Source: Branchiostoma floridae
Lineage: Eukaryota; Chordata; Leptocardii; Amphioxiformes; Branchiostomatidae
DNA: 64,000 nucleotides
Assembly (NCBI RefSeq): GCF_000003815.2
Contig: NC_049983.1
Location: 7,580,530-7,644,529 of the forward strand
Direction of reading: 5' to 3'
Shown here: one piece after another, positions 40,551 through 55,500 of the stretch
Layout of the letters: each line of letters opens with the position of its first letter
Numbering within the stretch: position 1 is the stretch's first letter
Notes under the pieces: generated by a model
What the model was told of the DNA's origin: nothing
The model's database searches: none
What the model saw: only the letters and a program-made list of their open reading frames with translations
Made by a program: the position numbers and the translations under genes

Positions 40551-43516
40551 GCATGCAAAATTGCAAGAAGGTAAAAATTTTACGTGCAATTTGAAAAATT
40601 TACAGGCAAAATACAACTAGTATATACTGCAATGTTCTAACCAGCATCCATCATTTCGTTCTTTGGTGGAATTTTGCTGCTGAGAACAGATAAGAATCAT
40701 GCCCATTCTGTCACTTTTGGCGGACAGAAATCAGCGCGTAAAAATATAGACACAACTTGAAATCTTGGAAAGATATCCACATAATCAACATGTAAGTTTC
40801 CAGCAAAACCGGGTTTGATTATCTAAAAAAATAACACCTACTGACGACCGTTGACAATCCTCGTCAGACAAACAAAGACACCGTGGCCACAGTATTTTTA
40901 CTATAGGACAGATATTTTCAACTTACAAGATTGCAAGTTCAGAATATTTTTACGTGCAAATTTCAAATATAATGTGCAAATTGTTAAGTTAAGTATGTGT
41001 ATTTCAAACCCCGACTCTCCTGCAAGACTATACTGCCTCTGTATGATTGACGGTAAACTTTGTAGAAATGACCATAGACTCTACTCTGCTTTGCTCTTGT
41101 TAATTTCTTCGACCGGTGAGCCCCGAAACGTGTGAATGCCTGATCATATAATCTGTTTTTTCAGGTCCGGTTTTTCAGGACCGGTACAATAAGAAAAAAA
41201 CGGTTTTCTACCGGTACACCGTACCGGTACCCAGCCCTAGTCCAGAACACAGAGGTCAAGGGTTCGAATCCTATTATGGCTCCAATTTGTGCAATCTTAC
41301 TTTCTTATAGAAAATCTCCTTACCTTGAGTTGTACCTGGCTAAGACGCTGCCTTCTGTGACACCTGACGATGGCAGAGTGGGAAGAAAAATTATGAGTCT
41401 GGCAATGACGTCATATAAGAGCTTGTCACGTGTTTCAATCATCCACCACCTTGTCAGTTGAACACCATTTTTACTGTATGTATATGTCACCAGCATAATT
41501 TGAAAAAGTGCGGACTTGAAATTACTTCTTGTGTAAAGGAAAATCAAGTTCGAAATAGTTTACCTGTCGTTTCCCTGCGGTACTGCAGTGGGCTGTGTAT
41601 GTATGAGTGTTTCTTTGTGGATAACATTACTAGATCGAGCTTAGTTGTGATGGATAAAATGGAATTTATTCCAACTACTACTTATACACGCCCATGCTGT
41701 CGTTTGCTATGGGGTAGGTAATCTTTAGTATTTCTGAATAAGACTTAAAGTCTTAAAGAAAGGCATCATTATTTGGCGAAGGGATGTGTTCGTGGAACTC
41801 AATTATACATGTATACTACACTAAACGCTCCAAATCCCCCTCCCCTCCCCTCAATCATACGACCTAATTTCTTCCTAGCTATATCTGACAAAATAAATGT
41901 TTCTGTTCAGTACAAACCCTGGGAGTCCCTCATGCACTTACAGTACATGACATTGTATAGTAACCCACTACTCTTGCAATAAAGAATCAATGAGACTAGT
42001 GGAAATATACAAATGTGATGGGTTTTTAATGTGCAAAAGACAATACATGGTGAAAATTCAAAAGCGTGAGCCGTAAGACAAAACCATAAAAGGGATAGAA
42101 TCACTCCAAGGCCTCAAATCTTTGATATTGAAAAAGTTCTTGTAGAATATAGAGATTTTTACATCCTGAACCATTTTTGAGTGCCTGCTCTTTCCATCCA
42201 TTCATAATATTATACAAATAGTAAGGGCCATTGGTAAAAAAATGCATTTTGAAAAATTTACATCTTCTGAAACAATGCAAGGCACATAATACTACTATAT
42301 ATGTTTATGCATTAAAAAAGACTATTGTATACTAAAAACTTGGTTGGTTTGTGAACACATATGACACAAGCAGAATATGATCCTTTTCACATTGTCTTTC
42401 GAGCAATGTTAATAATGTCACATCTCTATGTTTCTGTCAATAATTGCATAGTTAATAATTGTGTTGCACCAGTGTCCTCATACCTTCTAATTCTTGTGCG
42501 TCTCTAATATCCGTACATGATTCAACAGCTTATCCTAATGCTTAAATATAAAATATAGATGTATACATATGAAAGCAATACAGCAATCCTTAGGCAAAGT
42601 GGTGAAGACATTTATTGTTTCTTAGCAACCATTTGAAAAATTATCATCCCATTAAATCTAATAAACTTTATTGAGTAGCTTCCTTGTTTCAGTATACAGC
42701 TCTCTTATCTCGCATTTGATTCTTCTTTGTGTCCTTTGCACATTTTTGGATAACAATGTCACATGGTTGTCTCTGAGTGCAGTTGGACATCAACTTACAT
42801 TGCATCATCTAGTTCAAATCTACCATGCCAATACGAGCGATCGTGATGACGCATTGGTAGGCAAAAAGCAGGTGTTTGGCAAAAGCGTGATTTACGTATT
42901 AACCAGTAATTTGATCTGCTAATTTAAATGTCAAATTTCAATCCAATCTGCTGACGTCCTGGTAGGCACCAACCGTCCATTACCCCAGATATAAACAACA
43001 ACAGCGATCGCTCGTATTCTCATCATTACCTTCACCAAGGAAGGTTGTGTTTTCAGTTATGCTAAAGTGGAGTGGCCATGGATTTACCTATGTGTGCATA
43101 ATTCAAGAAGCTGTTGATGTACCATCATGATATTTGCTAGGTATCTGGTAGAAAAAGATTTTTAAAAGTTTGATAACTTGCATTAAGAAAGCTTTCTATG
43201 GTGCTGCAGAGGAGCATGCATGTTTGTTTGTGTGTTTGTTTGCTTGTTTGTGTGTTTGTAAACAACATGGATTTGTGGATGAATTTTCATTATATTTGGT
43301 TTAGGTAGGAAACACAAAGATCAAGTTCGGTAACAGGCTAGGCCTCCTATTGCTTTGTTACGGTACTGCAATGGAATGTCACAGATTGAGGTGTAGTATT
43401 CTGGAAGTGCTATGGTCCAGAATTTTGAGTGGTGGATAGTTTATTTTATACGAATCTCTTCACATACTTTAAAGAATTAAAAGCACTCAATAGTTAAACT
43501 AATTCCTGGCTACTAG
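40551..43516. other. long intergenic stretch, repeats only
   Basis: 41,160-41,245 has short inverted ACCGGTAC-type motifs and the hAT-like terminus CCCAGCCCTA, followed by a tRNA B-box-like GGGTTCGAATCC (a possible SINE stub). 42,040-42,610 is a diverged copy of sequence also seen at 4.9-5.5 and 14.0 kb. Apart from the weak exon candidate at about 41,325-41,355, no exon is supported. Confidence 0.45.
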
Positions 43517-43522
43517 TTTATT
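43517..43522 (-). terminator. candidate poly(A) signal of the coiled-coil gene
   Basis: TTTATT on the plus strand (AATAAA on the gene strand), 71 bases after the stop codon at 43,593-43,595. Confidence 0.55.
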
Positions 43523-43592
43523 GCAGAAAAAGGTCTACCACACTGGTTTGATATCTATACAACAATCATACAAGGCACTACTTTGCTCCTAT

Positions 43593-46500
43593 TTATCCCT
43601 CCTCTGTAGTCCCTTCTTGGGTCCTCTTCCTCCCCTTTTTTTTCTGGAAGCGTTCCTTCATCAACTTTCGCTTCTCCTCGTCCGTCATCCTGCCCCGCGT
43701 TTTCGGCCTTTCCTGTTCGCCGGCGGTCCCACCTTCCTCCGCGCCGCTGTTCACAGAGTCGCTGTCTGCGCTGTCGTCCAGGGCAAAGGCCTATCGAGGA
43801 ATAAAATAAAAGTCACGTATTGAGGTTTTCCTGAGGGAGAAAACGTATTGGTTTGCTGGTGTGTTCTTTTTCTTTCATTTGCCTGGTATAAAGGGTTTGC
43901 GGAAAAGGCTGGACTGTGCACCAGGCCTAGCTATCTGGGCTGGCTATCATGTGAAACTACTCAGATTCATAGCCCCAATTCTTTTTTTCACTCGTACAGA
44001 CTACATTGGGGCGAGTCTAATGGTATAGTATTGCATGCGAGTAGCTTGATTCAAGGCTAGAGGGAAAAATTCTGCATTTTTGCAAAAATGCTGCCTTTCT
44101 AATTTCTCTTGAACCCAAGCCAATTGAGTTGCAGCTGAAAGCTTAAGTTTCCAAAGGTTTGGCAAAATTTCCATATAGATCTAGGTACTAGATGGACATG
44201 TCCATTGTAACATTAAGTCTCATGATTCTGCCATGGTCCCAAAGACTGTCACAAAAATCATTTCAAAGAGATCTACAACTATATACAATGTAGCTTTAGT
44301 ATTAATGATGATATAAACACCTGCTAATATTGAAGCAAACTAAGCTGAAATGAGGTAAAAGCAAATTTGCACATCAATCAATCAAACATACAAACAAACA
44401 CTTCAAAAACTAAAATGACAACAAACTTGCCGAGGAAAAACACAATCTAAAACAAACAATTAACAAACATTTCTAAAAGTTTAAAATATAGATAAAAGTA
44501 AATGTAAATGCAGACAAACACAAAGTCAGCCATACTCAAATGATTATATTAAAGTAAGATAAGCAACCATGAATCAGTGTCAAATAAAACAAGAAGAATT
44601 ATGTAACTTACAATTGTTGGCAATCATATTTATTGACATAGTTAGGGCATTACTTTGTTTTTTAATGTCAATAAAGTACAGAATGATGTTTTAAACAGTC
44701 ACATAGCTTTATCATTTGAATCAAATCACCAGCATGCTCAAAGTGGCTTGAAACTGTTAAAACCTTTAAGAATATACTGTGAGAGTGATGTGTTGTAAAC
44801 CCATTCTTTTATCATGATTTTGAATGTGAAATTCAGAAAGCAAGATTTTGAATGTGAACAGAATTCAAAGACAGATTTTGAATGTGATCATGAACAGAAA
44901 GCCGTGTTTGAATGAAAAACACTGAAGACACACAAGGCAAACATCTATAAAGATAGAAGTTGGCAAAACCAAGGCACGCAGCACACGAAGCACCTTTAAT
45001 ACACCATAGAAAGTCTGGCTCAAGAGGACTTAGAAGCATCAGCCTCCACCTTGCAACAAACACCAACAAAATATTTAGTACCCACTCAACATATTACATG
45101 CGAACAGTCCAAACTGATCAAGAAAACCACTCAATGGACCGAGAAAAATCTGTCATGTGGACAGATTGTCACTTTAGAGTTAGACAGAACTGTGTTCAAG
45201 GGAAATATTATCAAAGGGGCCACCAAAAATTATGTAGAAGTGGACATTATGTATTTGACAATAAGTGACAAGGACACCAAACATATCACAGCAAAACAGA
45301 CATTGTGCTGTTAATGGCAGACGATGTGCAGTTTGTGACATCAAGAATGCTGGTTAACCACATTGTCAGTTACCGCATGTGGGGTTGGTGGTCTCTTACT
45401 GACATCCTTAAATGCCTTAGGGAATGCATCTTGTAGCTTGAAACACGAAGAATGAGAATGAGAAGGTTAAAAAGTGATGGATGTTAGTAATAGTTACACT
45501 TAGACTAGTTAATCTTTATCAAGGGTAAGCTATATCCATTGTTTTTAAAAACAGGCTATTTACGTGTAGGGATATCAAGTTGGCAGACAGTGGTTTCATA
45601 CATTGCAATCTGAATCAACCATCCGTCGACTCGAGATATCCCTATAGATACTTTTTAAAAGCAATGGATATACCAGTGGGTTACCCGGCGGATAAAAGTG
45701 AACTAGTGTTACATATAGATGTACAACAGAAGAAGGAATGTTGGAAACACAGCATTTCAGCATCTCCTCAAACACACACAACATTGCACAAAATCCAACC
45801 TTTAAGCACACCTTTACGCATGATTTAAGGTGTGCTTAAAGATCAAATTTCATGCAGTGACATGTACCACTGTGTCTGAATCAGAATCCACTGAAGAAAC
45901 TCGTAACAGATTTTCAGAGGATGTTACCTGAAGAGAAAAATCATACAATTGTACAGCTATTGTCATAACCAATCAAGACTATCAAGAAAATCTTTCAATC
46001 CACTAGTACTGTTTGAGTCATCTACGTAAGGTGACATGACACCAAACAGACTGGAGAAGCACATTTGTACAACTTACACTATTACACATTTGTATAACTT
46101 ACACTCTTACACATTTATGCAACTTACACTCTTAGTTGTGCAACTTACACTCTTACACAGTTGTGCAACTTACATGCTTACACAGTTGTGCAACTAACAC
46201 TCTTACACAGTTGTGCAACTTATAACTGTGCAACTTACTCTTACACAGTTGTGGAACTTGCACTATCTCTTACACATTTGTGCAACATATACAGTTGTGC
46301 AACTTACACTCTTACACAGTTGTGCAACTTACACTCATACACATTTATGCAACGTACACACTTACAGTTCTGCAACTTACATTCTCACACATTTGCGCAA
46401 CTTACATTCCTACATATTTGTGCAACTTACACTTTTACACATTTGTGCAACTTACACTCTTATACAGTTATGCAACTTAAACTCTTACACAGTTGTGCAA

Positions 46501-49500
46501 CTTACACTCTTACACATTTGTGCAACTTACACACACATTTGTACAACCTACACTCTTACACATCTGTGCAACTTACACTCTGACACATTTGTGCAACCTA
46601 CACTCTTACACATCTGTGCAAGTTACACTCTTACACAGTTGTGCAACTTACACTCTTACACAGTTGTGCAACTTTTACACAGTTGTGCAGAATGCAAAGA
46701 AAGGCTCATGCTAGTCAAGTCAATGTGGATACACTGTATGTGACCTGTGTGGAAAAATACTGTCAATACCTGATTTCATTATTTTGATATATAATTTTAC
46801 AAAAGACTGTTAAGAAAAGGATTTGTAAACTTACACTTTTCACGCCTAACTTTACGTCCGCCTCATCTGTGCGGAACTTGCGCATCATCTCCTCAGCAGC
46901 ACGGTTCATCTTCTCATCCCTGGAGAAATACAACAAGGAAAACGTCAAAATGCATAATAAGCAAAACACATCAATAATATGAAAAAAAGCCTAGTACAGA
47001 ACCACATCAGCATGGAATGGCCTATCAGATGCACAGTTTTAAACTATGAGAAATTCAATCTAAAACTGTTGGAATACGTGTACAATAAAAAAAAGTCATG
47101 CAAACTTGTTGCAAACATGTTACAGGTACATTGAAGCACATATGAGCAAAAAACACAAGCTAAATTTCACCTCCCTAACCAAAGTGGGGTATGCATGTTT
47201 GCACATGGATTGAATGTCATGTAAATTGTCTTTGCAAAGAACACAAGGTCTAATTGTAAAGGCCATGAATGAAACTAAACCTACAAACTGGATCTTGTGT
47301 CTGCTATCCTAGCCACACTAAAGATCATGACACGACAAATACATGTAGAAAGAGAGAAGAAAGGAAAAGGAAAGGAAAGTGATCTCGATCCAGTTTTAGC
47401 TCACTGAAGAGCAAGTCTTCCACTGGTCGTGACTGAGAGGACAGACGCTATGTACAGTATTTACAGGTTCATTGTACCGGGGAAATTCCCCTAGCTCTTT
47501 CCGACAAGCACAATGAACAGTGGACAACGGCTTAACGTCCTGTCCTAAGGACTGCAACCCTTTCCAGTAGCGTGTATGTCGGGTGAGCGACACAGCCGGA
47601 ATCGAACTCACGGCTTCTAGTTCCAAAGGCAGGGCTGCTGACAACTGGACTACGCGCGCTACCCGAAGAAACGCAAATGAGCACCTGGACAGCTGCTGCA
47701 CGTCCTGTGGGTTGAGCATCTCCTCGAACTTGGCCTGGCTGGCGCGCTGCCGTGCCTTGATGGTCATGGTGCGCTCGTACTTCACCTTGTCCAGACGCTC
47801 CTTCACCATGGTGAGCTGGCGCTGGCGGTCCTCCTGTACATTATTCATAAGTTTATTTTTAATGAATATGGTAGCAGTGTTCTAGCCAGAATTTTGAATG
47901 GAAATCCTGTCGAAGGTGCAACGATCCTAGGTGGGTCCAGGAGCATGCTCCCTGGGAAAGTTTTGAAATCTAGACCCTATGAAAGGCTCTTTCCTTTGTT
48001 TTGAGGGGCAAATTTTAATGGTAGACTCAGCTTGGTTCAATCAATATCTTTACATGTCAATTTTTGTCCGTCACAGAGGAAGAAATGGGCAAAATTTGCG
48101 TCCATCCCCAGCATCAAAATTGCTGGCTAGAATCCTGTATGGTAGTGATAAAAACAGTTTCCATACTAAAGATTTAGGACAAATACTGAAAAAATATTCT
48201 ATTTCAGTAATTTACCTTTTGACCATTCAATTTTGAATATGTCCATGTCACCCTATATATCCCAACGTCTTAACAATCAACAAATTTGTTTTAAGATCAT
48301 GTAGAAGTTTTGTCAATATGGTATCATTTACTTAAATACATGTACTATTTATGTACTATTTCTATATGTTGTACTTACTAATAGTCTAATAGGGCATGAA
48401 TGTACAAAGAACTTTGAACATGTTTTGTTGTGACCTGTACTTAGCCAGTCTGGCAAAACTGTATGATAAAGTTCATAATTTAAAAGAAAACTGATGGTTT
48501 CTGAAGAATCTCAGGACAGCTGAAAACCATCATTGATCAATGCGCTGGAGTACTCAAACAGATGAATGACTTCAGATTGTTTTGTACAAGAGTTAACAAG
48601 AAAAGGATTCTCACGTGTTGTGTCTTCTCTAGGATGGTCTTCTGTCTCTCCCCCAGAGTGAAGACCTCCTGAGCAGCGCTGACTCTCGTCTTCCTGCGCT
48701 GTTCCAGCTTGTGTTGGACCTGAACAAAACCAGTCACCCGATCAGTAAACAAGTAAACAGAACAACTGATAAACACCTTCTACATTGCACTACTTGGTTT
48801 GTTACTAGTGCTCTTAGTAGATTTTCCTTATTTTCTTAATATGTATTGACAATTATTTGTTTCGTTTTTCTTTCAATTGATCTTTTTTAATGTAATGCAT
48901 ATGTTTATCAATAATTATCAACAATTATAATAACCAAAATGAAATTAGCCACGGTAAAGGAAGGCGAAACTCCAGATAAACCTTTCGGGTTTCTCCAGCA
49001 TGTTGTACTCACTTTTTGTAACATTATGTTTTTTATCATAATGTGCAAATAAACAATTATAAACAAAACAAATAAGGAAAAAGCTTGAGCAAAGGTTTAT
49101 GACAATGGTGGTAATGCTCGTTAATTTTTATTTGCAGGGTAACCAATACCCATTGTTTTTTTAAAAACAGGGTATATATTCAGGGATATCAAGTCAAAAG
49201 ACAGTGTGGTTATAAAAATATTGCAATTTGAAACCAACATCGATTGACTTAATATCCCTGAATAGCAGATATATGTTGCCCCGCAGATTGAAGGTAAACT
49301 AGCGTTTTACTTCAGCTTGACCTGTAAACAACTTTAGCTTGTGATGAATGCATAGTGTACAATTGTATCACAATTCATGCCAAACGAGTTAGAGGCAAAG
49401 TGTACTTTAGACCCCAACGGCCCACACTCAACAGAGACGGGGGGCGGCATAGACTTTCTGAGACTTATGACACATCCTGCAAAAGTGGCGTGTTCCTGAC

Positions 49501-52500
49501 GTCACTGCTGGAGATAGAGAAGGTCATTCTGTGAACAAGGTCGATGGAGTTTGACCGAAAATTTAGGGTAAGTCATTGTATTAATTCAGTGTTGGAAAGA
49601 AAGTTTAGCAATTTCTATAGAGGCAAAGTGTTTAGTAATACCCTACCTGTATAGAAGCACGCTCTTTCTCCCTAATAAGCTTTCTCTCAGCCTTCTCCTT
49701 GTCTGACCGGAGTGACTCCAGAATCTCGTTCTGTTTCTCCTTGGACAAGTCCACGTTGATGACAGTCTTCTCACGCTGCATGGAGAATCCGGGCTGGGGT
49801 ACAACAAAGAAATTCATTATGTTAGAATAGTTTAGGTCCCCTGCTAATGGAACAGTCGATGCATGCTGACTGAGCCCTCTGGGGTGCAATGGAGGTCAGT
49901 CTGGTTAGAGAGACTCAGTGTCATCAGTACGCAACTCTCGTGTCGTCGGAAAAGGCTTTGATCAACATGTTTGTGCGCTAGTGTCCTTGAATATTCCCTG
50001 GCAGCAGAGGGATAGAGGCGAGTTGACACATCATTCATATTCCTTATGAATTTAGACAAACCTTTAATAACGTATCTGCTCCTACATTTTCAGTATCACA
50101 AAGAAGCGAGAAGAATTTGAATTCACTCAGTAGAATATGATCCTTGTTTTGGATGACATTGTAATTTGCACAAATTCAAAATGTGAAAGACTTTAAAGGT
50201 ATACTTTGTTTTTTTAACTCAATACAATAGGTGTATACAAAACTTCTGTGCTACATACAGGCATGGCTCCCTTCTCAGATTTCTTCCTCTTCTGTTCCTC
50301 CTCTTCTTTTTTCTTGGCCTCTGCCGCCAGCCTCCTGGCCTCACGCCTGGCTTCCAGTCTCTCTTGCAGCTGGAAAAGAGAAAAAAAATAAAAGGATGAG
50401 AAAAATAGTCACTAACATTGAACTTCCTGTATCATCAACACCCTCACCTTGTCTTTTGATGATAACCATGTACAAAACTGAGTTACAACAACTAACATTA
50501 GACCTGTCCTTGGTGCTGAAAATCACCACATGTAAATCTCATCTACAGTTGTGCTAGCATTGTTCTGTTGTTTTTATCATCTCTACTTTTTATGTTAATA
50601 TTCTGTAACTCTTCTTCATTATACTGGAATACTTCCCTTTTCATTATAAAGCTGCTCTGTACATTGGAGTTCTGATCATTATTTTACTGAATAACGATAC
50701 AAAAAAAGAATCTACATGTTCAATTTTGGAGGCAAAATTGGAGCTGTGCAGGTATTTCTGGTGTCTACCTGCACCTAACCTGCACTGGTCCATGTACTGG
50801 GTTTTATACATAAATGCCATACAATGTATGTGTATGTGGATTATTATAAGCTGCATTGACCGTTTCTGGCTATAGAGTATAAAAGAAAATATAGCAATGG
50901 TTCCAGAACAATTTTAGTATGATCCATACTTCCTAATTTCAGAGTGGAGCAGGTAAAATTTGTCTGGTGCAGGTAATTTTCAATGTTACCTGCACCAGTG
51001 CAGGTATGCAGAAAAAAGTATGCCGAGCCCTGCATTTCTAGTTCCTAGTCTTCTCACCTTGTCTCCATGTTTGGCCTTGTCAGCAGCAGCCATCTGACTG
51101 AGGTGTGCAGCCTGCTGGGAGGCGCGCTGGATCATGGCGGCCGCCATGTCCTCCTCGTACATCTGGTTCTCCCGTTTCGCCTTCCGCGCCGCCAGCCGCT
51201 CCTTCAGCTGGGCACGCTGACGGGCCATGTCAGAGGTTAGCGCCTGTGATTAGAAAAAAAAAACAGTTGGTGTTTTTTTTAACCGAGTGACACTTAGGCG
51301 CAAACTATTTTTCAATGATTCTAGAACTTTTTGGGACAAATTCTTTGCCTGCCTGAGGATGAACCTATCATTCTCTATGCTCATTATGGGACACCACCTG
51401 GAAGACGTAGACATGGAAGTTACTTACTACTACCTACTACATGTACTTATATCTAGTACATCCAACAGCTCCTGGGAGACTATAATGGCCAGTTGACTCC
51501 AAAACAGTTCAGGCATCTTGTTCAACAAAAGGGACCAGAAGGAACTTATTGCATAGCAGCCCAACAATGATGATGATGATGAAGACTGTCACATTTGTGC
51601 CTTAAAAATCATTTACAGAAAGACATTTTGGTCTAGTGCTATTGATAGAATGTTGACAACTCCAACTTAATTTCTTTTTGACTACTTGGTACACGAGGCA
51701 GCTTTTTTTACTACCAAGATTTTAGACTTCAATCTTCATGACGGTTTAAGTCTTTATCCTTTTGATTCAAATGAAAGTACCTTTTTCAGAATGATATTCT
51801 GGTACATCCTGCTCTTATATTCTCAACATACTCATAGTGTTGATACATGAAATGAATCTTAGATAGCTTATAGAAATTCCTAAACTTTCTTTCCAACACT
51901 GAAATTAATATAGGGACTTACCCTAAATTTTCGGTCAAACTTCGTCGACCTTGTTCACAGAATGAACCTCTCTATCTCCAGCAATGACATCAGGAACACA
52001 CCACTTTTGCAGGAGGGGGTCAAGTATCAAAAAGTCTATGCCGCCCCCCCCCCCGTCTCTGTTGAGTGTGGGCCGGTGGGCTCTAATGTACACTGCCTGA
52101 TACTTTTTGATACTTATGACCCCCTCCTCCAAAAGTGGCTTGTTCCTGACATCACTGCTGGAGATAGAGAGGGTCATTCTGTGAACAAGGTCGACAGAGT
52201 TTTACCAAAAATTTAGGGTAAGTCCCTGTATTCAGTGTTGGAAAGAAAGTTTAGCAATTTCTATAATGTATTCTACCATTGAACACAAATGAACTTTCAT
52301 GCTAAGAATCTTAGATAGTTTTTCTTTCTCACCTCCTTCTTTGCCTTGTACTGCTTCTCTAGTTCAGCCATGGCTGCATCCACATCGATGTCCTCACCCA
52401 GTTGCCCTGTAGGAGGGCAAGCAATTCATCATCAGACATTCCTCAATGACAAGTCTGTAGAAGTGGACTCAAGAACCTCAATGCATGCAAAAGTCTAACG

Positions 52501-55500
52501 CCTAAGTTCACCTTTATTTGTGGGGTAACCTATATCCGTTGTGTACAAAAACAGTATATTTAGGGATATTAAGTGGACGAATGGTGCAATATTTTGAAAA
52601 TAACTGCAATATTTTGAAAATATTACAATTTAAAACCACCGTCCGTCGACTTAACATCCCCAAATCAATACCATGTTTTTAAAAACAACAGATATAGGTT
52701 ACCCTGCGGATAAAGGTGAACTAGCGTTATTTCTTACTCACAACTCTGACATGTGTCTTTACATGGGAAAGAATTTTTTTGGGGGGGGGGGGGAGTCTGG
52801 AAAAAGGGGTAAGTATGAAGAGATGTTATTTTAGTGAAGAAATTCATTGCATGTCTTGCAATTGCTTTGTGCAAATTCTTGCAATTACCTTTATGGTATA
52901 CATTTGGATAAAAAGAATGTTTGGTCTACCACATCTTGCCTTTGGTAGAGTCTAACTACTGAGTATCTAATACCAGATCAGACAAGAACAAAAAATAGTC
53001 CTGCCTTCAAGTACCAAAGTTGTCAACCAAGGATTGATGTGTTCAAAAATATTTGTACTTTCCTAGAAAAATCGTAGGGTGGAATTCATTGCCATCAAGT
53101 GCAGTAGGACCATCCTCAATAAACAACATTTTGTAGTCATACTAGCAATGACAAGGTGTGACAGCTCGTCCTGTGTAATATAACCAGCTGCCTGCGAAGC
53201 TGGTGTGATATCATACAGATACAGTACTAGTGCAAACATAGTTGCGGTAGATTTCAGCACGCTTAAGTGCTATCTATTTATCTATTTAATATTGAGATTC
53301 TGTATCTGTATTTATATAGCCGGTATAACCGCCGTTCGGCGTAACACACCAGATTCTCTATATACATAGACAATGATGAAACAGGTGTCAGAAGACGCCT
53401 TTTCATAGCCGCCATACCAAAATCATAACAATGATACATCAAATAATAATACACATGAATACAATATAAGAACAAAGGGCGTAATCAACATAAAGCTCAA
53501 ATCAGGATAAATCAACACACATACATTATTAAGTCAAATCTATAGAATAGTTATTAGATAGGACAAATTAGCGTGGCCTTGTAGGAAGGCAAGTGGTGCA
53601 ACCGCATGACAATGACCGTGTGCAAGTCTGCTCTAAGTCTGTTTGTCGGAATCTATTTTGCATGAAGGAGGAGAGTTTTCGTTTGAATTTCGTATTTGAG
53701 TGGATTTACAAATTGTGCAAACCTGTGCAGGACAGGTGTAGTTGTCTCTGCATCTTTCCTTGTCAGTCAGAGGAGGTATGATTGCAGGTGTGATTATGTT
53801 AACCACCTGTAGTCAAACTTTTTCTGACTGATAAGTAAAGGAATGCAGAAGACAACAAACTTTTATCAGGTAAACTGGCAGTGTCTGGACTGTTTTTCAC
53901 TTGTGATTAGGGGCCGAAAACAAAACTTGTGCAAAGCAACATCTCACAGTGGAATGATTACATGTAGTTTGCAACTTGGTGTCAGAAGTGGGATTGTTCA
54001 ATAATCTCAGTCTGTGAATGCCAAACCCCACTTCCTACTTACAACTCCGAGGTATGTTCTTTATTGTGGTAGAATTAAGAGGTGAGTCTGAAAAGGGGTA
54101 AAAGTACATTTGTTTGTTCGTTTATTTATTTTACACAACAAAATAATAAGAAATAATATATAAAACAGGTGCAGGACTAACACAATCATATCTTCTAATA
54201 ATACAAAAAATATGTATGATCAATGAAATCAATAAATAACAAAGGAGAGATACTAACGCATATGTTATAATATTACAAAAAAGTTTTTCATCTATTACTA
54301 CCCAAAAAATTAGTTTGTCTCTCCTGCGTGATAGGAACTTTCTGTAAGAAAATTTTGGCCTTATTAATATCATAACTAGGGCTGTGTACCTAAACAAATT
54401 TCAGGTACAGGTACAGGTACAGGTACAATGTACACGGGTTTAGGTACAGGTCCGGACCTGCACCTGTACCTAAAAAAGTTTAACCAATTTAAACATGTAG
54501 CTAACTGTCTTTTCTAGTGATAAATTGTCATCTTTGTATTTGGAATTACATGTTTGAGTCTCAAAACAATTTCTTCTGCAAGTTTTCTTAAGTTTCAACT
54601 GCAAGATTATCACCATTGTCATTGTTGATTCGGGATTTACTTGTCCATCAGTCTTAAAAAGTAGTGTTTAATAGAGATTTAGTTTGTTTAGGTACAGGTA
54701 CAGGTACACAGATGTTTAGGTCCGGACCTGTACCTAAACATTTTATTAGGTACGATACAGGTACGGGTATTTAGGTACACAGCCCTAATCATAACTTTTA
54801 TTATTGCTACAGAAAATGAGGAAATTTACTCTCTGTGCCACGAGGAAGAAAATGCTCCAAAACTTCACATCATTTTCTATTACTTGATTAACCATTAGCC
54901 TGCTAAGGCAGGTCTTTGGCACATAATTTTGAGTTAGGTACTTATTGATTATGGGCTTAGGCAGCAGTGATAAGGTTAAAAAGTAGCCGCATGCTCTGTT
55001 CTGTGAGGATGAAAAAGCTCCCAAACCATACGCCATTTTCCACCACAACTTCTGTAACCTCTATCATACTAAGGTAGCCATACTAAGGTAGTCTGGGCAC
55101 AAAATTTGCATTGATTTTGGGTTTAGGCAGCAGTGAAAAGGTTGAAAAGTAGCTGCATGCTCTGTTCTGTGAGGATGAAAAAGCTCCCAAACCAAACGCC
55201 ATTTTCCACCACAACTTCTGTAACCTCCAGTGTGCTAAGGTAGCCATTTGGCACAAAGTTTGCATTGATTGTGGGTTTAGGCAGCAGTAAAAAGGTTAAA
55301 AAGTAGCCACATGCTCTGTTCTGTGAGGACGAAAAAGCTTCCAAACTATGCCATTTTCCACCACGAAATGTTTAACCTAAGCCTGCTAAGGTAGCCATTT
55401 AGCACCAAATTTGAACCAATTAAAATTATAGGGTTTGGTAGCAGGAAGATAGTTAAACAAACCTTTCTTGATGAGCTCCTGCTTCTGTTGCTCCAGCTCA

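Noticed and set aside
46161-46743. Frames of 140 and 176 codons with LHSYT repeats
   Set aside because: Product of the 25-bp minisatellite inside an intron of the coiled-coil gene; 25 bp is not a multiple of three, so the frame cycles through the unit and happens to stay open.
47395-47664. Functional tRNA gene suggested by the B-box-like GAGTTCGATTCC
   Set aside because: The head cannot be folded into a good cloverleaf by eye and is continuous with a repeat body found again at 61 kb, so it is a SINE.
47396-47684. Extension of the exon EDRQRQLTMVKERLDK... into CSFAFLRVARVVQLSAALPL...
   Set aside because: The extension lies past a good donor (CAG|GTGCTC) and reads through a SINE. Splicing at 47,685 restores phase with the next exon.
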